Below, piece after piece: positions 11,990 through 23,711 of a DNA stretch of 64,000 nucleotides. The position numbers and the translations under genes are program-made. How positions within the stretch are numbered: the first letter of the stretch is position 1; each line of letters begins with the position of its first letter. The notes under the pieces were generated by a model. That model made no database searches, was not told the origin of the DNA, and was given only the letters and a program-made list of their open reading frames with translations. The stretch covers positions 12,821,820 to 12,885,819 of the forward strand of contig NC_058146.1 in assembly GCF_011075055.1 (NCBI RefSeq), read 5' to 3'. Source of the stretch: Mangifera indica (Eukaryota > Streptophyta > Magnoliopsida > Sapindales > Anacardiaceae).

Positions 11990-13490
11990 TGTTATATAAA
12001 TCCTGTATATATTCTAAAATATCCAAAACCCCCCATATTTATCTAAATAATCCAAAACCCCCTCATATTTATCCTAAATTACATTTAACCCCCCATACTA
12101 GTCAAACATTGCTTTAACCCCCATATTATGACATAAAAACTAGAGTTAACAAATAAAATTAAGTTTTAGGCTAAGATTGACATAAATACCTTTTTTTGAT
12201 GAATAGTATTTTTTCGAGTCGAATTTAGAAATACGAACTTCTTTCGTCCGAACGAATCCCTATTAATTGATGTTGAAAAAAAAATGAAAGTGAGAGTGAG
12301 TGTTTGAGTGCTATGAAAAGTGTGTGTAAATAAAATGAGTGAGGAAGGTTTATATAGATGAGGGGAAGGATAATTTTGGTATTTTAGAAAAAGTAATGAA
12401 ATAAATAAATAAATATGAAAATGCCTTTACAATGTAAAATATCTAAAACCCCCCATATTTATCCTAAATTACATTTAACCCCTCATACTTGTCAAATATT
12501 GCATTTAACCCCCATATTATGACATAAAAACTAGATTTAATAAATAAAATTAAGTTTTAGGCTAAGATTGACATAAATACCTTTTTTTGATAAATAGTAT
12601 TTTTTCGAGTCGAATTCAAAAATACGAACTTCTTTCGTCCGAATGAATCTCTACTAATTGATGTTGAAAAAAAAATGAAAGTGAGAGTGAGTGTTTGAGT
12701 GATATGAGAAGGTGTGTAAATAAAATGAGTGAGGAGGGTTTATATAGATGAGGGGAAGGGTAATTTTGACATTTTAGAAAAAGTAATGAAATAAATAAAC
12801 AAATATGAAAATGCCTTTATAATGTAAAATATCTAAAAACCCCCCATATTTATCCTAAATTATTTTAACCCCTCATACTTGTCAAACATTGCATTTAACC
12901 CTCATATTATGACATAAAAACTAGACTTAACAAATAAAATTAAGTTTTAGGCTAAGTTGGCATAAATACCTTTTTTTGATTAATAGTATTTTTTCGAGTC
13001 GAATTTAGAAATACGAACTTCTTTCGTCCGAACGAATCCCTACTAATTGATGTTGAAAAAAAAATGAAAGTGAGAGTGAGTGTTTGAGTGATATGAAAAG
13101 TGTGTGTAAATAAAATGAGTGAGGAGGGTTTATATAGATGAGGGGAAGGGTAATTTTGACATTTTAGAAAAAGTAATGAAATAAATAAATTAATATGAAA
13201 ATGCCTTTACAATATAAAATATCCACAAATCCCCCATATTTATCTAAAATTACATTTAACCCCTATAGTGAGTGAGGAGAGTTATATAAATGAAGGGAAG
13301 GGTAATTTTGACATTTTAAAAAAAGTTTGAAATAAATAAATAAATATCAAAATGCCTTTATAATGTAAAATATCCAAAAACCCTCCATATTTATCTAAAA
13401 TTATTTTAACCCCTATAATGAGTGAGGAGAGTTATATAAATATGAGGGAAAGGGTAATTTTGGTATTTAAAAAAAGTCATAGGCATTTTT
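11990..13490. repeat. Subterminal tandem array of about 390-bp units in MULE-A
   Basis: Three near-identical long units (anchor CTTTCGTCCGAA at 12241, 12632 and 13021, spacings 391 and 389) followed by two shortened units about 150 bp apart (AGTGAGGAGA at 13271 and 13421). Each unit has CCCCCCATATTTATC, CCGAACGAATC-like and GTGAGAGTGAGTGTTTGAG blocks. Non-coding. Confidence 0.88.
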
Positions 13491-13591
13491 TGTTTGGGAA
13501 TAGTGATTTTGGGTATTTTGGCTTGGAAATAGTGATTTTGGGCATTTTTGCTTAATGGGAGGGCATTTTGGCCCATTTTTTAAAATTTCCC

Positions 13592-13600
13592 AACAAATTA
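13592..13600. repeat. Right TSD of MULE-A
   Basis: aacaaatta follows the AATTTCCC terminus; 7/9 match with 1715-1723. Confidence 0.6.
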
Positions 13601-14429
13601 TAACGTGAAAATTGAAGGACTTGTGATAAAAGAACAAGAAAAAAAATTCTAGTGTGCATTAAGGGAGGGACTATCACCACGGAGTACCTCTATAGTTCTT
13701 GCGAGCAATTTAGTCCCTATGTTATTCAAATTATTCAATTACCTCGCCTGCCGTTCGTTTTTTCCGTTAAAATTAACTTTTAAACAGTTTTGACTTATGA
13801 AATGACTAAATTACCCTAAAAATATTTTATTAAAAGTTAATAAAAACATCTAAAGTTTTTTCCAAAATAAATTAACAAAATATCAAAACTTCAATAAATT
13901 CACCTAAAACTAAGAAAATTGAAAACAATTAAAATATATATAAATTAGAAATTTTTACTTTTTCTAATTTTTACTATTTTATTTTTAAATTAAAAATTAA
14001 ATGACCTAATAGAAATCTAAAATTTTTTTACGATCTATTAGTATTGCTTTTTAAATTTTAGATTTTATTTTAAAGAAAAATACTTATATTTAATGGTCAA
14101 AATTGATCGAAAATTTGTTTAACAAAGAAAAAGAAAATTAATTAAAATAATCTTATATAAGGGGGGGTAAATGATTATAACCAACACTCTAGAGTTTTTA
14201 TGAATATGAACATTAGAATAGGATGGACAAATTTGCCCCAATATATTGAGAAGAGTACTGATCGAAGGTAGGGAATTCCCAACAAAAAATACTATTTTTC
14301 AAATTAAACCTTGCTTAAACTGAGTTTAAAAGTTAGTATAAAGTGTTTACTGAATTTATTTTAAAAATTTTAATGATTGTTATCATGTTTATGGTTTTAA
14401 CTTTGTGTTTATTGTTTTGGGTATAAGTT
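13601..14429. other. AT-rich spacer with no gene
   Basis: No coding frame. Contains a phrase also common in degenerate plant repeats (GGGACTATCACCACGGAG near 13662) and a stretch of A/T runs. I could not find a partner terminus for it, so I do not call an element. Confidence 0.5.
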
Positions 14430-14739
14430 TAAGAATTTAAAAATACTGCCTTTTCAAAGTCTCAAACAAAACTGCCTCAAAATTTTTTTAAAATATCAAA
14501 CCTATTTTTCACCACTTCTATATAAACTTTTATTTTTACATATTTCTCACATCATTCAAACACTAACTCTCACTTTCATTTTTATTCAATATTTAATATT
14601 GTGGGTTCGTTCGAATGAAAAAATTTGTATTTTTGAATTCGAATCGAAACAAATCAATTTGTGAGAAAAATATATTTATACGAATTTTAACTCAAAACTT
14701 AATTTTATTTGTTAAATAAAGTTCGTATATTATATAAAG

Positions 14740-15420
14740 AGGCATTTGGATATCTGATAATATATTAAGAGGTTGAATAAAATGTTAGAAAAATATGAGG
14801 TATTTTGATATTAAACGATGTATGAAGGTTTTAATTGAAATGTTAGGAAAATATAGGGACATTTTGATACAAGACAACATATAAGGGTGTTAAATAAAAT
14901 GTTAGATAAATATAGGGGTTAAAGAATATTACAAAAATATGGGGGAATTTTGATACAAACGATGTATGAAGGTTTTAAATGAAATGTTAGAAAATTATAG
15001 AGGCATTTCAATACAAGATAACATATGGGGGTGTTAAATAAAATTTTAGATAAATATAGGGGTTAAATAAAATATTAAAAAATATGGGGATATTTTGATA
15101 TTAAATAGTGTATGAAGGTTTTAAATGAAATATTAAAAAAATATAGGGGTATTTCGATTTAAGACAACATATGAGAGTGTTAAATAAAATTTTAGATAAA
15201 TATAGGGGGTTAAAAAATGTTAAAAAATATATGAGGCATTTTGATATTAAACACGTAAGAAAGTTTTAAATGAAATATTAGAAATATATAAAAACATTTT
15301 GATAAAATATAAGGACAGTCGATACAATACAATATTTAAGAGTGTTAAATAAATGTTAGATAAATATAGATGTTATTATGAAATTAGACAAAATATGAGG
15401 GTGTTAAATAAAATCCACAG
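14740..15420 (+). repeat. Tandem repeats of about 145 bp in MULE-B
   Basis: GTGTTAAATAAA blocks followed by TTAGATAAATATAGGGG recur at 14887, 15031, 15177 and 15342 (spacings 144, 146, 165). Intervening blocks ATGAAGGTTTTAAATGAAAT and ATTTTGATAC are also shared. Non-coding. Confidence 0.75.
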
Positions 15421-15737
15421 ACAAAGAGAGGGCATTTTGATATTATAAGAATATCAAATTCATATATATTATGAAAATATAAGATGCATTTTGATATTGT
15501 ATAATATATTAGGGAGTAAAATGAAATATTAAAAAAATATAAAGGTAATTTGGATATTAACCAATATATGGAATTAACATTTTGGTTTCAATAATATATG
15601 GGGGTGTTTAATAAAATGTTAAAAAATTAGAGGTGGCATATTGATATTGGTAATTGGTTACATGGATCTTTTATAATAAATATTTAATTTTTTACCGAAA
15701 TTTTCCATTGTAAGATTGATAAATTATTCGTTTCCAA

Positions 15738-16040
15738 AGAGAATTGATCCAATGTGATGAAAACATAATGAAGTATGTTGGAGGTTCTAAAAAATTGGTT
15801 AAAATTTTCTCTGAAACAAAACTTGAGGAATTTGTCCAACTTTTGAGAGAACAGTGTGGTAACGATCCGATTCAAAACTATATTTAACTATGCATAAAAC
15901 CAAAAAGAATTGAGCTCAACTGTCTTGTAAAGATCGAAAATGATGAAGAAGTAGAAGCCTTATTGACATGTCTCAATACTTCAAAGAATATATTTTGGTT
16001 TTTGTTACATGCATCGCAATCAAAGGACAAGAAGAAGATG
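15738..16040 (+). pseudogene. MURA N-terminal (PB1-like) fragment of MULE-B
   Basis: Plus-strand translation gives RELIQCDENIMKYVGGSKKL, then EEFVQLLREQCGNDPIQNYI, a stop where MULE-A has Gln, then CIKPKRIELNC and IENDEEVEALLTCLN. These match in order the first 110 residues of the MULE-A transposase (MKYIGGAKQLIKI, IDPMKNYIQVSMKPRKVELDC). One nonsense codon and loss of everything after the PB1-like module. Confidence 0.8.
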
Positions 16041-16698
16041 TCTAATGTTGTATTCTGGTTTTTGTTATATTCCGACCAGCCGACCAACTACCCAACCAGC
16101 TATTCTGCTAACCTCCTGTCAGAAAATTAAATTATTTCCCCCACAAATCCACCAAATCATTCATGTCAAACATTTTTCCAACTCACATACATCATTTCTA
16201 CCAAGCAAAATATTATTTCACTCTAATAAAATCAAATATAAAAAAACTCAAATCAACCTAACAAAATAAGCAAATCTTGAAATTTTTAAACCAATATTCA
16301 CATCATTTGACATTTTTTAGGTGTTTAAACTTGAGATAAGATGAAAATCAATAAAGATGATGAAAACCTGCAGATGAACTTGTCCAAAGCGATGAAATTG
16401 TGGTTGTTGGTGACCAGATGACATCAGTAACGACGACTTGACTATTTGACGGTGGTGGGAGTTTTCTCTTTAGCTAGGTGAGTGATTTTTATAGGTGGGT
16501 TTTATGGGTTAGTTGGGTGGGTGAGTGATTTTACCTTGACTGAGTGAATGATATTGTTTTATAGGTTGGTTGAGTGGGTGAGATTTATGGGTTGTTTGAG
16601 TGATTTTTATGGTTTGACTGGGTGAGTTTATGCTTTAGTTAGGTGAGTAGAAATACTAAGAATATTTTAGAGATTTTATACTTTGAGTTATATATGCA
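16041..16698. other. Low-complexity spacer before MULE-C
   Basis: No gene. 16430-16640 has degenerate repeats of GGGTGAGTGA / TGGGTTAGTTGGGTGG. The plus-strand frame at 16009-16269 is an extension of shadow coding over the MULE-B fragment and is not supported. Confidence 0.5.
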
Positions 16699-16707
16699 TA
16701 ATAAAAA
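16699..16707. repeat. Left TSD of MULE-C
   Basis: taataaaaa, identical to 27991-27999. Confidence 0.9.
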
Positions 16708-17300
16708 GGGAAATTGAAAATTTTACCCTTATTTTAATCCGTGTATACAAAAATGTCACACATTCTAAAGCTTAAACAAATATACCACAACAGTAATCAA
16801 CTTTTCCAAAATACCCCTCTTTAATTTTTCATACAGAGATTCTCTCTCTTCTTCTCTACAACTTTTTTTTCTCTTCTTCCTCTTCTTTCAAAGTGATAAA
16901 GGAATCATGCAAAGAGATCTTCTCTCTTCTTCCTCATCTTCAAAAACAAGAGAAGGAAGGAAAAAACTGAATTCTTCATATTAAGAATTCTTCAAAGTGA
17001 GGATATAAAAAAAAAAAGCAACATACAAAAACTCAACCATATCTATTTTATACCCTGTAAGAAATGACGATCAAAGAAGATCATTTAGTAGTATTGGCAT
17101 TTAAGGATTTAATTTTTAAAAAAAAAAAAATCTTGGCATTTAAATAAAAAAAAAAAACCCGTTGGCGTGAAAGCTGCTGGGTAATAAGCCAACCCTTATT
17201 TTAACCATAATATATATGTTATATATAATATATTATATAATTATAATTATATCATATATTATAATACTATATTATAATTATAATTAAATGGTGGACGCCA
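16708..17300 (+). repeat. Left terminal inverted repeat of MULE-C
   Basis: Reverse complement of 27225-27990 at many blocks: terminal GGGAAATTGAAAATT, CTTTTCCAAAATACC, AGAGATTCTCTCTCTTC, TCATGCAAAGAGATCT-like, GAAATGACGATC, GGGTAATAAGCCAACCC, then AT-only sequence. It is not coding. Confidence 0.85.
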
Positions 17301-17396
17301 ACCATATTTTTACTATTATTAATAATTTTTTGAACATAAAATATATTATATTATATCAACATGGAGTTCAATATTTTCATAATTTAGACATGAAAT

Positions 17397-18005
17397 TCAA
17401 TTATTACGATCAACTTCCAAATCATCATTGGCTTGAGATTTGTACGATCTAAAATAGGGCATCTTAATAATCAAACGCTCTCCATATTTATAAGGATTCG
17501 ATCTCCACCAATTAGATTGAGAAAATATATTTTCTCTATCTCTAATAATATTAGGAGTAACTTTATCTAAGATAAAGTTATTATAATGTTTGCAATAGCC
17601 TATATGTCTCGCACTTCGTTGATTTGGGAAAATAGAGAGAGATGTTGACTTTCTTATATTCATTACAATTCTGCGTTCTTCAGCGAGCTGTAATTCATCC
17701 ACACATTACCAATAATTCTTGAATTTATTATCTCGGACAAGATCAGAAACTATTAAAGTCTAATAATCTGGTAATGACCTTAGTAATCCAGATATCCTCT
17801 CATTTTCAGTTAATTTTATGCCCTTGTCTTTTAAAACATAATGTCTCTCATGCATGACACCAAGATGAGTGAAAAGGTTATGCACTGGATTCATCTTATA
17901 GTTTAGATAGTAGTCCTTAGTAAACATGTTCCCCTTATATATGACCACCAAATGGAGAACAATAATTAATACATGCATAACAATATAAATATTTACTTTA
18001 ATCAA
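17397..18005 (-). pseudogene. Degenerate Ty1/copia gag-like fragment inside MULE-C
   Basis: Two consecutive minus-strand frames (17760-18005 then 17397-17702). The first has VHNLFTHLGVMHERHYVLKD then KGIKLTENERISGLLRSLPD, a spacing and end motif (GLLRSLP) typical of copia gag polypeptides (UBN2 family, LL.SLP..Y). The second has ELQLAEERRI, which fits the following LL.EE.R block, and a Cys pair (GYCKHYNN) that could be a decayed zinc knuckle. Several stops separate and interrupt them. No LTRs or pol found, so this is a fragment that was captured or inserted. Could be chance similarity. Confidence 0.5.
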
Positions 18006-18100
18006 AAAATATATTTTTATTTAAATATAAATAAATTAAGCCAAAATAAAAAATGTATTTTTAAAATATAAATAATTTATTTATTAAGCCAAAATTCAAT

Positions 18101-18125
18101 AATAAGGGGTCGCCAACCCCTTATT
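18101..18125. repeat. Perfect 10-bp hairpin
   Basis: AATAAGGGGT, a 5-base loop CGCCA, then ACCCCTTATT. Same GGGGT..GCC..ACCCC flavour as the palindromes at 18841-18898. Confidence 0.75.
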
Positions 18126-18481
18126 TTTTCCAAATCTTTCCAGCCAAAATCAATTTTCTAACAGTTTTTGCTATTTTAAAATTTAACCAAATGGCTAATC
18201 AACAATATTATGAAAATTGCAATATTTTACAATATGTTGATTTACTTAATTGAATTCCGATAGAATTAATTGAAGTGATTTAGAATGAATCCAAATTGAT
18301 ATAATTTTGGTACAATACAATACACATACATTTATGTTAAGGTTTTTATAGAAAAACCTTACCTGTTGTCCTAGCCATTATTTCGTCTCTACAAATCCAA
18401 CAAGTTTCGTCTGCCGATTGCTCAATGAAATTTTTTCTCGTGCAAAGAATAGATCTCTCTTTCTTTTGTGGTATGTTTAAG

Positions 18482-18485
<4 letters not shown>

Positions 18486-18571
<86 letters not shown>
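18486..18571. repeat. (AT)n microsatellite, about 43 repeats
   Basis: Uninterrupted alternating AT from 18486 to 18571. The minus-strand frame over it (Ile-Tyr repeats) is an artefact. Confidence 0.97.
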
Positions 18572-18576
<5 letters not shown>

Positions 18577-18840
18577 TATAATATAATATCAAGACATGTT
18601 TCATGTGAATACTATTGCTAAAATGCATCCCTGCAAGTCAATTTATTCTTTGCAAGATTCTTCTGCAATATTCCTCTGCAATATTCTCTCATGCTTCTGC
18701 AATAAAATTTAGCAAGGATTTAGAGTGGGCTCACCTTTGTATAAACTAAAAGAAAATTGGTATAAAAAAAGGGTTGGCTTGTTAGCATTAATTTAGGGTG
18801 GGCCCACCCTTGTATAAACTAAAACACTTGGTGTAGGAAA

Positions 18841-18898
18841 GGGTTAACGTTGACGTCAACCCTTGGTGTTAACGCCAAGGGTTGGCGTCAACGCCAAC
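18841..18898. repeat. Three head-to-tail palindromes of the GTTGGCGT(T/C)AACGCCAAC type
   Basis: 18841-18862 (GGGTTAACG..CGTCAACCC), 18860-18881 (CCCTTGGTGTTAACGCCAAG plus GG) and 18881-18898 (GTTGGCGTCAACGCCAAC) are near-perfect inverted repeats in series. Single halves recur at about 17162, 17290, 26642, 27207, 27366 and 27470, all inside MULE-C. Confidence 0.8.
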
Positions 18899-18959
18899 TC
18901 TTTTTTTATTTTATATTGAGGTCGCCAGCCCCTTTTCCCACCCTTTAATTATTCTTCTA

Positions 18960-20280
18960 AATCTTTACTGTTATGTAGAGTTTTTTAAAAAAGTTTTTCC
19001 AGATGAAATAATGAATCCTAACATAAAGTTGAATTATTGGCATGAATAGTACATAATTTTATTAAGGAATGCATGAATGTGGAGTATCCTAAAGAATATA
19101 CATGAATAGTGCATTTACTTTAATAATTCACTGGCTACCATGTCCCAATAATTCATTGGAACGTTTTGCTTGATTGGAAATATATATGTGCAAGTGTTTT
19201 CATTTTTTTCCCACTAAAGTTTTTAGTTGTTTGCTTCCATATTTCCCACAAAAGTGTTTAGTTGCTTGCTTCGAGTTATTTTCTCGTTCAGAAGAAAATC
19301 CAACAAATAGCTTCATCAAACATCGATACTATCAATCTAATAGCAGGAAGACAGGTTAGGTTTCATTATATCAAATTTAATAATATATATTTTCAAAGGT
19401 TTTTTTTTTTTGGATTGGATTAATATGATCAAAGATTTTTGTGGGTTAGATTATGTAGTTTAGCATAATTTAACAATTTTGTCCTTTTTCATTTTTCATT
19501 GACAGCAATTTTTATGGGTTTGATGCATTTTGTTATTTATTTATTAATCGTTTTTTTTTTCTCCTTTTTGAGTGGAATTTTATGAATTTCGATTTCGTTT
19601 CGCTGCAGAAGTAAATTAGTTAATGGTTTAAGCTAAGGAAACAATTTTATAATTTTGTCTATGCTTGAGGAAAATGAAGTCAAGTTGATTGGAAGGGTTC
19701 GAATGTTACATTTAGTTAGCTTTTATTTTTCTTTCAGAATTCAATTATTCTTTCTCTCTGTATTGAGGATGTAAATTATTTCTTGATTGACTTTAGTTGT
19801 ATGAAATTTAAGTTCGTTCAACATGCATTTTCTAAGGATACATATATTTAATTATGACTAATTTAGTTCAGCGTGAAATTTATAGTTTTTTTAAAATGTA
19901 GAAGAAAGATATAAAAAATTAAATTGATAACAAAATTGATAAATTTGTTGTTTTACAGGAAATTAACTAAAATAACCTTCCACCTTTTTCCTGTGTAAAA
20001 CATTTTAGCCCATTTTTTAATTATTATTATTTTTTTGGTTACATATTTCTATCTATATAGTATGTGCATGACTAATTATTGTAGTGATGTGAAGAAGAAA
20101 TTGTGTTATGTTAAAGCGGTACAAACTCTAATACATGAATCTCGTGAGTTATTGTTTTTGGAATTTTTAAGACATGTTTGTACAGTTTACGTTGTTTTGC
20201 ATACATGCTATGTTTAATTTACTAATAATAATCCAATTTTTTTCATTAATGTAATTTAAGGAATTAATATATATTTTCAG
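18960..20280 (+). other. Leader/intron region of the MULE-C protease-like gene
   Basis: No conserved domain. There is a short direct repeat (TTCCCAC..AAAG(T)TTTTAGTTG then TTGCTTC at 19210-19270). One or more 5' exons of the downstream gene must lie here; a candidate is the frame around 20089-20175, but nothing in it is diagnostic. Confidence 0.4.
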
Positions 20281-23266
20281 GCATTTGCAATCAACCATCA
20301 AGAGGGGGTGTACAGATTCCACGATGCATACAGATTTCGTGTGCACATGTCACTTCAGACAAAAATGGACACTGTGACTATAATTAGGAATAAACTAACG
20401 TTTACTCAAAGAGCCATTTTTCGGATAACTTGTTTTGGACATTTACTAGATTTGGCGGAGCCATGGTTCAGTGTCGTTTTTATTCAAGCAATGTTATTAC
20501 GTATGATCAACCGTGGGAACCCAGACAAGGAAATATGGTTCAGAATAAATGATGTTGAATTCCGATTCAGCACTGTTGAGTTTGCACTCGTGACTGGTTT
20601 GATTTTTAGGGAGGACATGGACGTGTCCAATTACGTTGATTGCACGGATACGCCTCGATTGAGAGAGAAATACTTCCCGAACATTCACAGGTTGTTGTCT
20701 CATGGGGAGATCGAGCAAGCATTTGACAATGAAGTTTGGAGAGATAATGATGACGACGTAGTGAAGTTTGCGGTATTGTACTACACATTTACAGGATTAT
20801 TAGGGGTGGACAATAGAACCAAAGTACCTGATCATTTCTTGCATTTAGCAAACAATTTAAATGCATTCGGACGATACTCATGAGGAACACTAACATGAAA
20901 TAAAACAGTTGACTCGATATGAAAAGGTATACATAACAAATATCAATATTGTGTTGAACATTACCCGTTGTACACAAGTCCGCTCCCACTTCTCAGTTAC
21001 AGTATTTTGGGATACCCGATTGCTTTTCAAGTAATTATCATATAATAGATAAAGTTTATATTCATATTGAGTATTGTACATACTAACCATAAATGTTGTA
21101 CATTGTGTAGTATTGGATTTATGAGACGATTCAGAATTTATCGCCTTATATCTGTTTGGAATTAAATGATCGAATCTCCGGTATGCATTCAGACGATGAT
21201 GATGCCATCTAGTCGAACCGTCCTGTTGCTTTTCAGACAGCTCTCAGAGGGTCTTCATTGTCTTCCACTACTTTTGTACGAATTTCTTTATCACGAGGTG
21301 CCAGACCCGTGGTTCCTAAGACGTCTCGTATTGGACATACATCCCCTCCATAGGTGTCATCCTCCCGCACAGGATACCCCGCGAGTCACACAGGAACACA
21401 CCTAATGTACCTGTTTCCCCACCATGGAGGTCTACTTCCCGTGCCTCTCATCCTCGAAAGCATCAGATAAACGAGCCTGCAAGACACTCGATCCATGGGA
21501 CGTTATACAGTGGTGTTTCATATGACCGTCTTCAACAAATATTAATGGAACATGAAAGAGGCATCAACTCTCAGATGCAGCAGCAATTGGACTAGCACGA
21601 TACAATGATGCGTGCAGAGTGGGAGCGACAGTCGTCAGCGTTTCGTGAGGAGATGAAATCCTATTAGCAACAACAAACATCGACGTTTCAGGGGAGATGT
21701 AGGACCAATGGCAACAATAACAATCGACATTTCGGGGGGAGTTATATGACCTATGACAACAACAAACATCGATATTTCGAGGGGAGTTACAAGACCAATG
21801 GCAACAACAAACATTGATGCTTTGGGGGGAGATATAGGAAAAAATGACATCATTAAATAATCGAATTACAGGACTTGAAGATTCTTATGTTAAGGCATCA
21901 GAATCAGTACAGGTTATTATCTACCATACTTAATTTTTATTTTCAATTAGTTGTATTACTTAATTTTTATTTTCAATTGCTTAATTATAAAATAGTGATA
22001 AAAATAAATTTGTTAACTTTTTCCAGTTAGACGAATCATCAGACGATGATGTCCAATAACAAGTGCAGGACCAACCAACAGCTGTTTAGAAGCTAACGAT
22101 AACTAAAAAAGTGTCAGCTTTCGGACGTGTAATGCGAAAAAGGAAACAGTTGGTAAGTCCATTCACAGATCCAAATAAGGGAAAAAAGAACAAACAGCTC
22201 ATAACTAAGGGTTGTCATCTAGACCTGTGATTGGTTGAGTCCTATTCAGAGTTCACATTATGGTACTGTCAAGCATCAGATAAAGAGACTCGACGTGTCT
22301 TCCTCGGGGGACCATCCGAAAAGATCGCCTATATGCCCAAACCATGGTGAACCCAAATTGTAACACTAGGGCAATGATTGGAAAACATGGTATGTACCCT
22401 TCCTTTGTATTTGTTCATATTAGTTATCATGTTCAACTTATGATGTGATTTATCTATGTACACAACATATCAAAACTTTTATGGGTATACTCCGTAAATC
22501 TTATCTAGATAGTAACTAGACGACTGTTTCGACCCAGTTTGTTAGACTTTTCCCACAGTGTTACAGTGAGTTTAAATAGTTGGGTGCAAATATGGAGTAG
22601 CCCACGTTTTTCCTAGATCAAATCAATGGCATCTCACGCCTTCGAACAACTGAATTCTTTCTGCCATAAAGTAATGTTGACAAGGTGGTGTGCAACTGTA
22701 AGTTGTTTACGATAAAATTGATTATTGGTACTTATTTCTCTTCATTGGTCGACAGGTATTCATTCCACTCAACTTCGGCAACCAACATTGGGTGTGTGGT
22801 GTATTGGATATCAATGATTGGAAGTTGTATATATACGACTCTACCCAATATACTAATAGCTTAGAGAGAGTGAAGAAGTTATTGATGCCATTTAGGACAC
22901 TGACACACCTAATGAAGGCGAGTAATTTCTATACATCAAAGGGAATTCAACCACCAGATACTCCACCGACATTACAATACAGGTGTGTTCGTGATGTGCC
23001 AAAACAAGATGTTGGAAGCAGAGACTGTGACATTTTTTTACTCATGTTTATGGAATACCTTGCCCAAGATCAGCAATTTAATTTCACATCGACACATTTT
23101 AGGAGTTTAAGAAAGCGCGTGGCTACAACCATATTCCAAGAAAGAGCCCTCAGTAAGTATTTAGTGTTTATGAGTTTATTTATATGTCAGCAAGTTTTAC
23201 TAAATTGGTTGTATTTATTAAATTCAATTGGATTGTGAAAATGCAGGCTTCGAGGATTTCGATTAA
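20281..23266 (+). pseudogene. DUF1985 plus Ulp1/C48 protease-like gene of MULE-C (catalytic exon intact)
   Basis: Exon from 20281 (after TTTCAG) encodes DUF1985: CFGHLLDLAEPWFS, QAMLLRMI, EIWFRINDVEFRFSTVEFAL, VTGLIF; stop at 20881. DUF1985 tail GYPIAFQ at about 21010 and YWIYETIQNLSPY at 21111. A Gln-rich linker with 45-bp repeats follows (21667-21846), then a Lys/Arg-rich piece (GRVMRKRKQLV). The C48 core is exon 22756-23152 plus 23247-23266: VFIPLNFGNQHWVCGVLD (His), IYDSTQ (Asp), DVPKQDVGSRDCDIFLLMF (Gln, Cys), ending SFEDFD and a stop. This exon is open, its splice sites are canonical and all four expected active-site residues are present. The upstream part has several stops (20881, and in the linker), so the whole reading frame is broken unless they are spliced out. 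As drawn it is a pseudogene with a preserved catalytic module. Confidence 0.82.
21667..21846 (+). repeat. 45-bp coding minisatellite in the protease linker
   Basis: Four units (about 21668, 21712, 21757, 21802) each with CAACAACAAACATCGA, TTTCGGGGGGAG and GACCAATGG-like blocks. In one frame each unit reads QQQTSTFRGEL.DQW, with stops in several units, so a Gln-rich repeat was once coded. Confidence 0.8.
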
Positions 23267-23711
23267 GGCATGGATAGACGGGCATGCATATGAATTGGAT
23301 GTTATTTTATTATTGTTTGGAAAAGTGTATTTTATTATTATTTGAATGATGTCATTTTATTATTGTTTAGATGATGTATTTTATTATTGTATGAATGATG
23401 TCATTTTATTATTGTTTGTATGGTGTATTTTATTATTGTTCTATTGAAACACGGTATGGGAAAAAAATCAAATATATATATATAATTGATAGGCTAACAA
23501 ATATATGTTAAGGTAATTTCATTCAACTATTTTGATTCATTGTCATCGCATACATGTGAGAGTTTGAACAAAAAATAATAATAAAATGCAATACATTAAA
23601 ATTTGTACAAAACCTAATAGATAAATTACATAAAATTAAACATGCAATACATTAAAATCCATTGCCATTGCGTACATGTACAAAACCTAATAGAAGATTC
23701 AACATGATAAC
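23267..23711. other. Convergent 3' region between the two MULE-C genes
   Basis: AT-rich. Contains repeated TGATGTCATTTTATTATTGT blocks at 23300-23430 (three or four copies, about 30 bp each) and the 3' ends of both genes. No coding frame. Confidence 0.65.

Larger units (their letters stand above)
1724..13591. mobile_element. MULE-A: 11.9 kb Kaonashi-type Mutator-like element
   Basis: Left terminus GGGAAATTATTAAAAA; right terminus, read on the minus strand, GGGAAATTTTAAAAAA; both ends share a second block TTAAGCAAAAATGCCC about 60 bp in. The flanking 9 bp agree 7/9. In order it holds a duplicated leader block (1724-2970), a 119-bp repeat array (3290-4180), a plus-strand DUF1985/Ulp1-like protease gene (4406-8082), a minus-strand MURA transposase gene (8480-11105), an inverted copy of the 119-bp array (11390-11835) and a tandem array of about 390-bp units (11990-13490). 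This opposed transposase/protease layout is that described for Kaonashi MULEs in Arabidopsis and related MULEs in melon. Both genes carry stops, so the copy is not autonomous. Confidence 0.85.
14430..16040 (+). mobile_element. MULE-B: truncated MULE, transposase-end fragment
   Basis: The segment 14470-14720 (CACTAACTCTCACTTTCATT, TTCGTTCGAATGAA) is the reverse complement of the MULE-A right subterminal unit, followed by a tandem array and then a transposase N-terminus on the plus strand. It is thus a transposase-side end lying in opposite orientation to MULE-A. The exact left terminus and any right terminus are not visible, so no TSD could be assigned. Confidence 0.65.

Noticed and set aside
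13650..14230. Separate MITE starting GGGACTATCACCACGGAG
   Set aside because: No inverted partner or TSD found.
18422..18628. Small protein of Ile-Tyr repeats on the minus strand
   Set aside because: Translation of the AT microsatellite only.
20497..21090. Minus-strand frames over the DUF1985 exon
   Set aside because: Shadows of the plus-strand coding exon, no recognisable domain.
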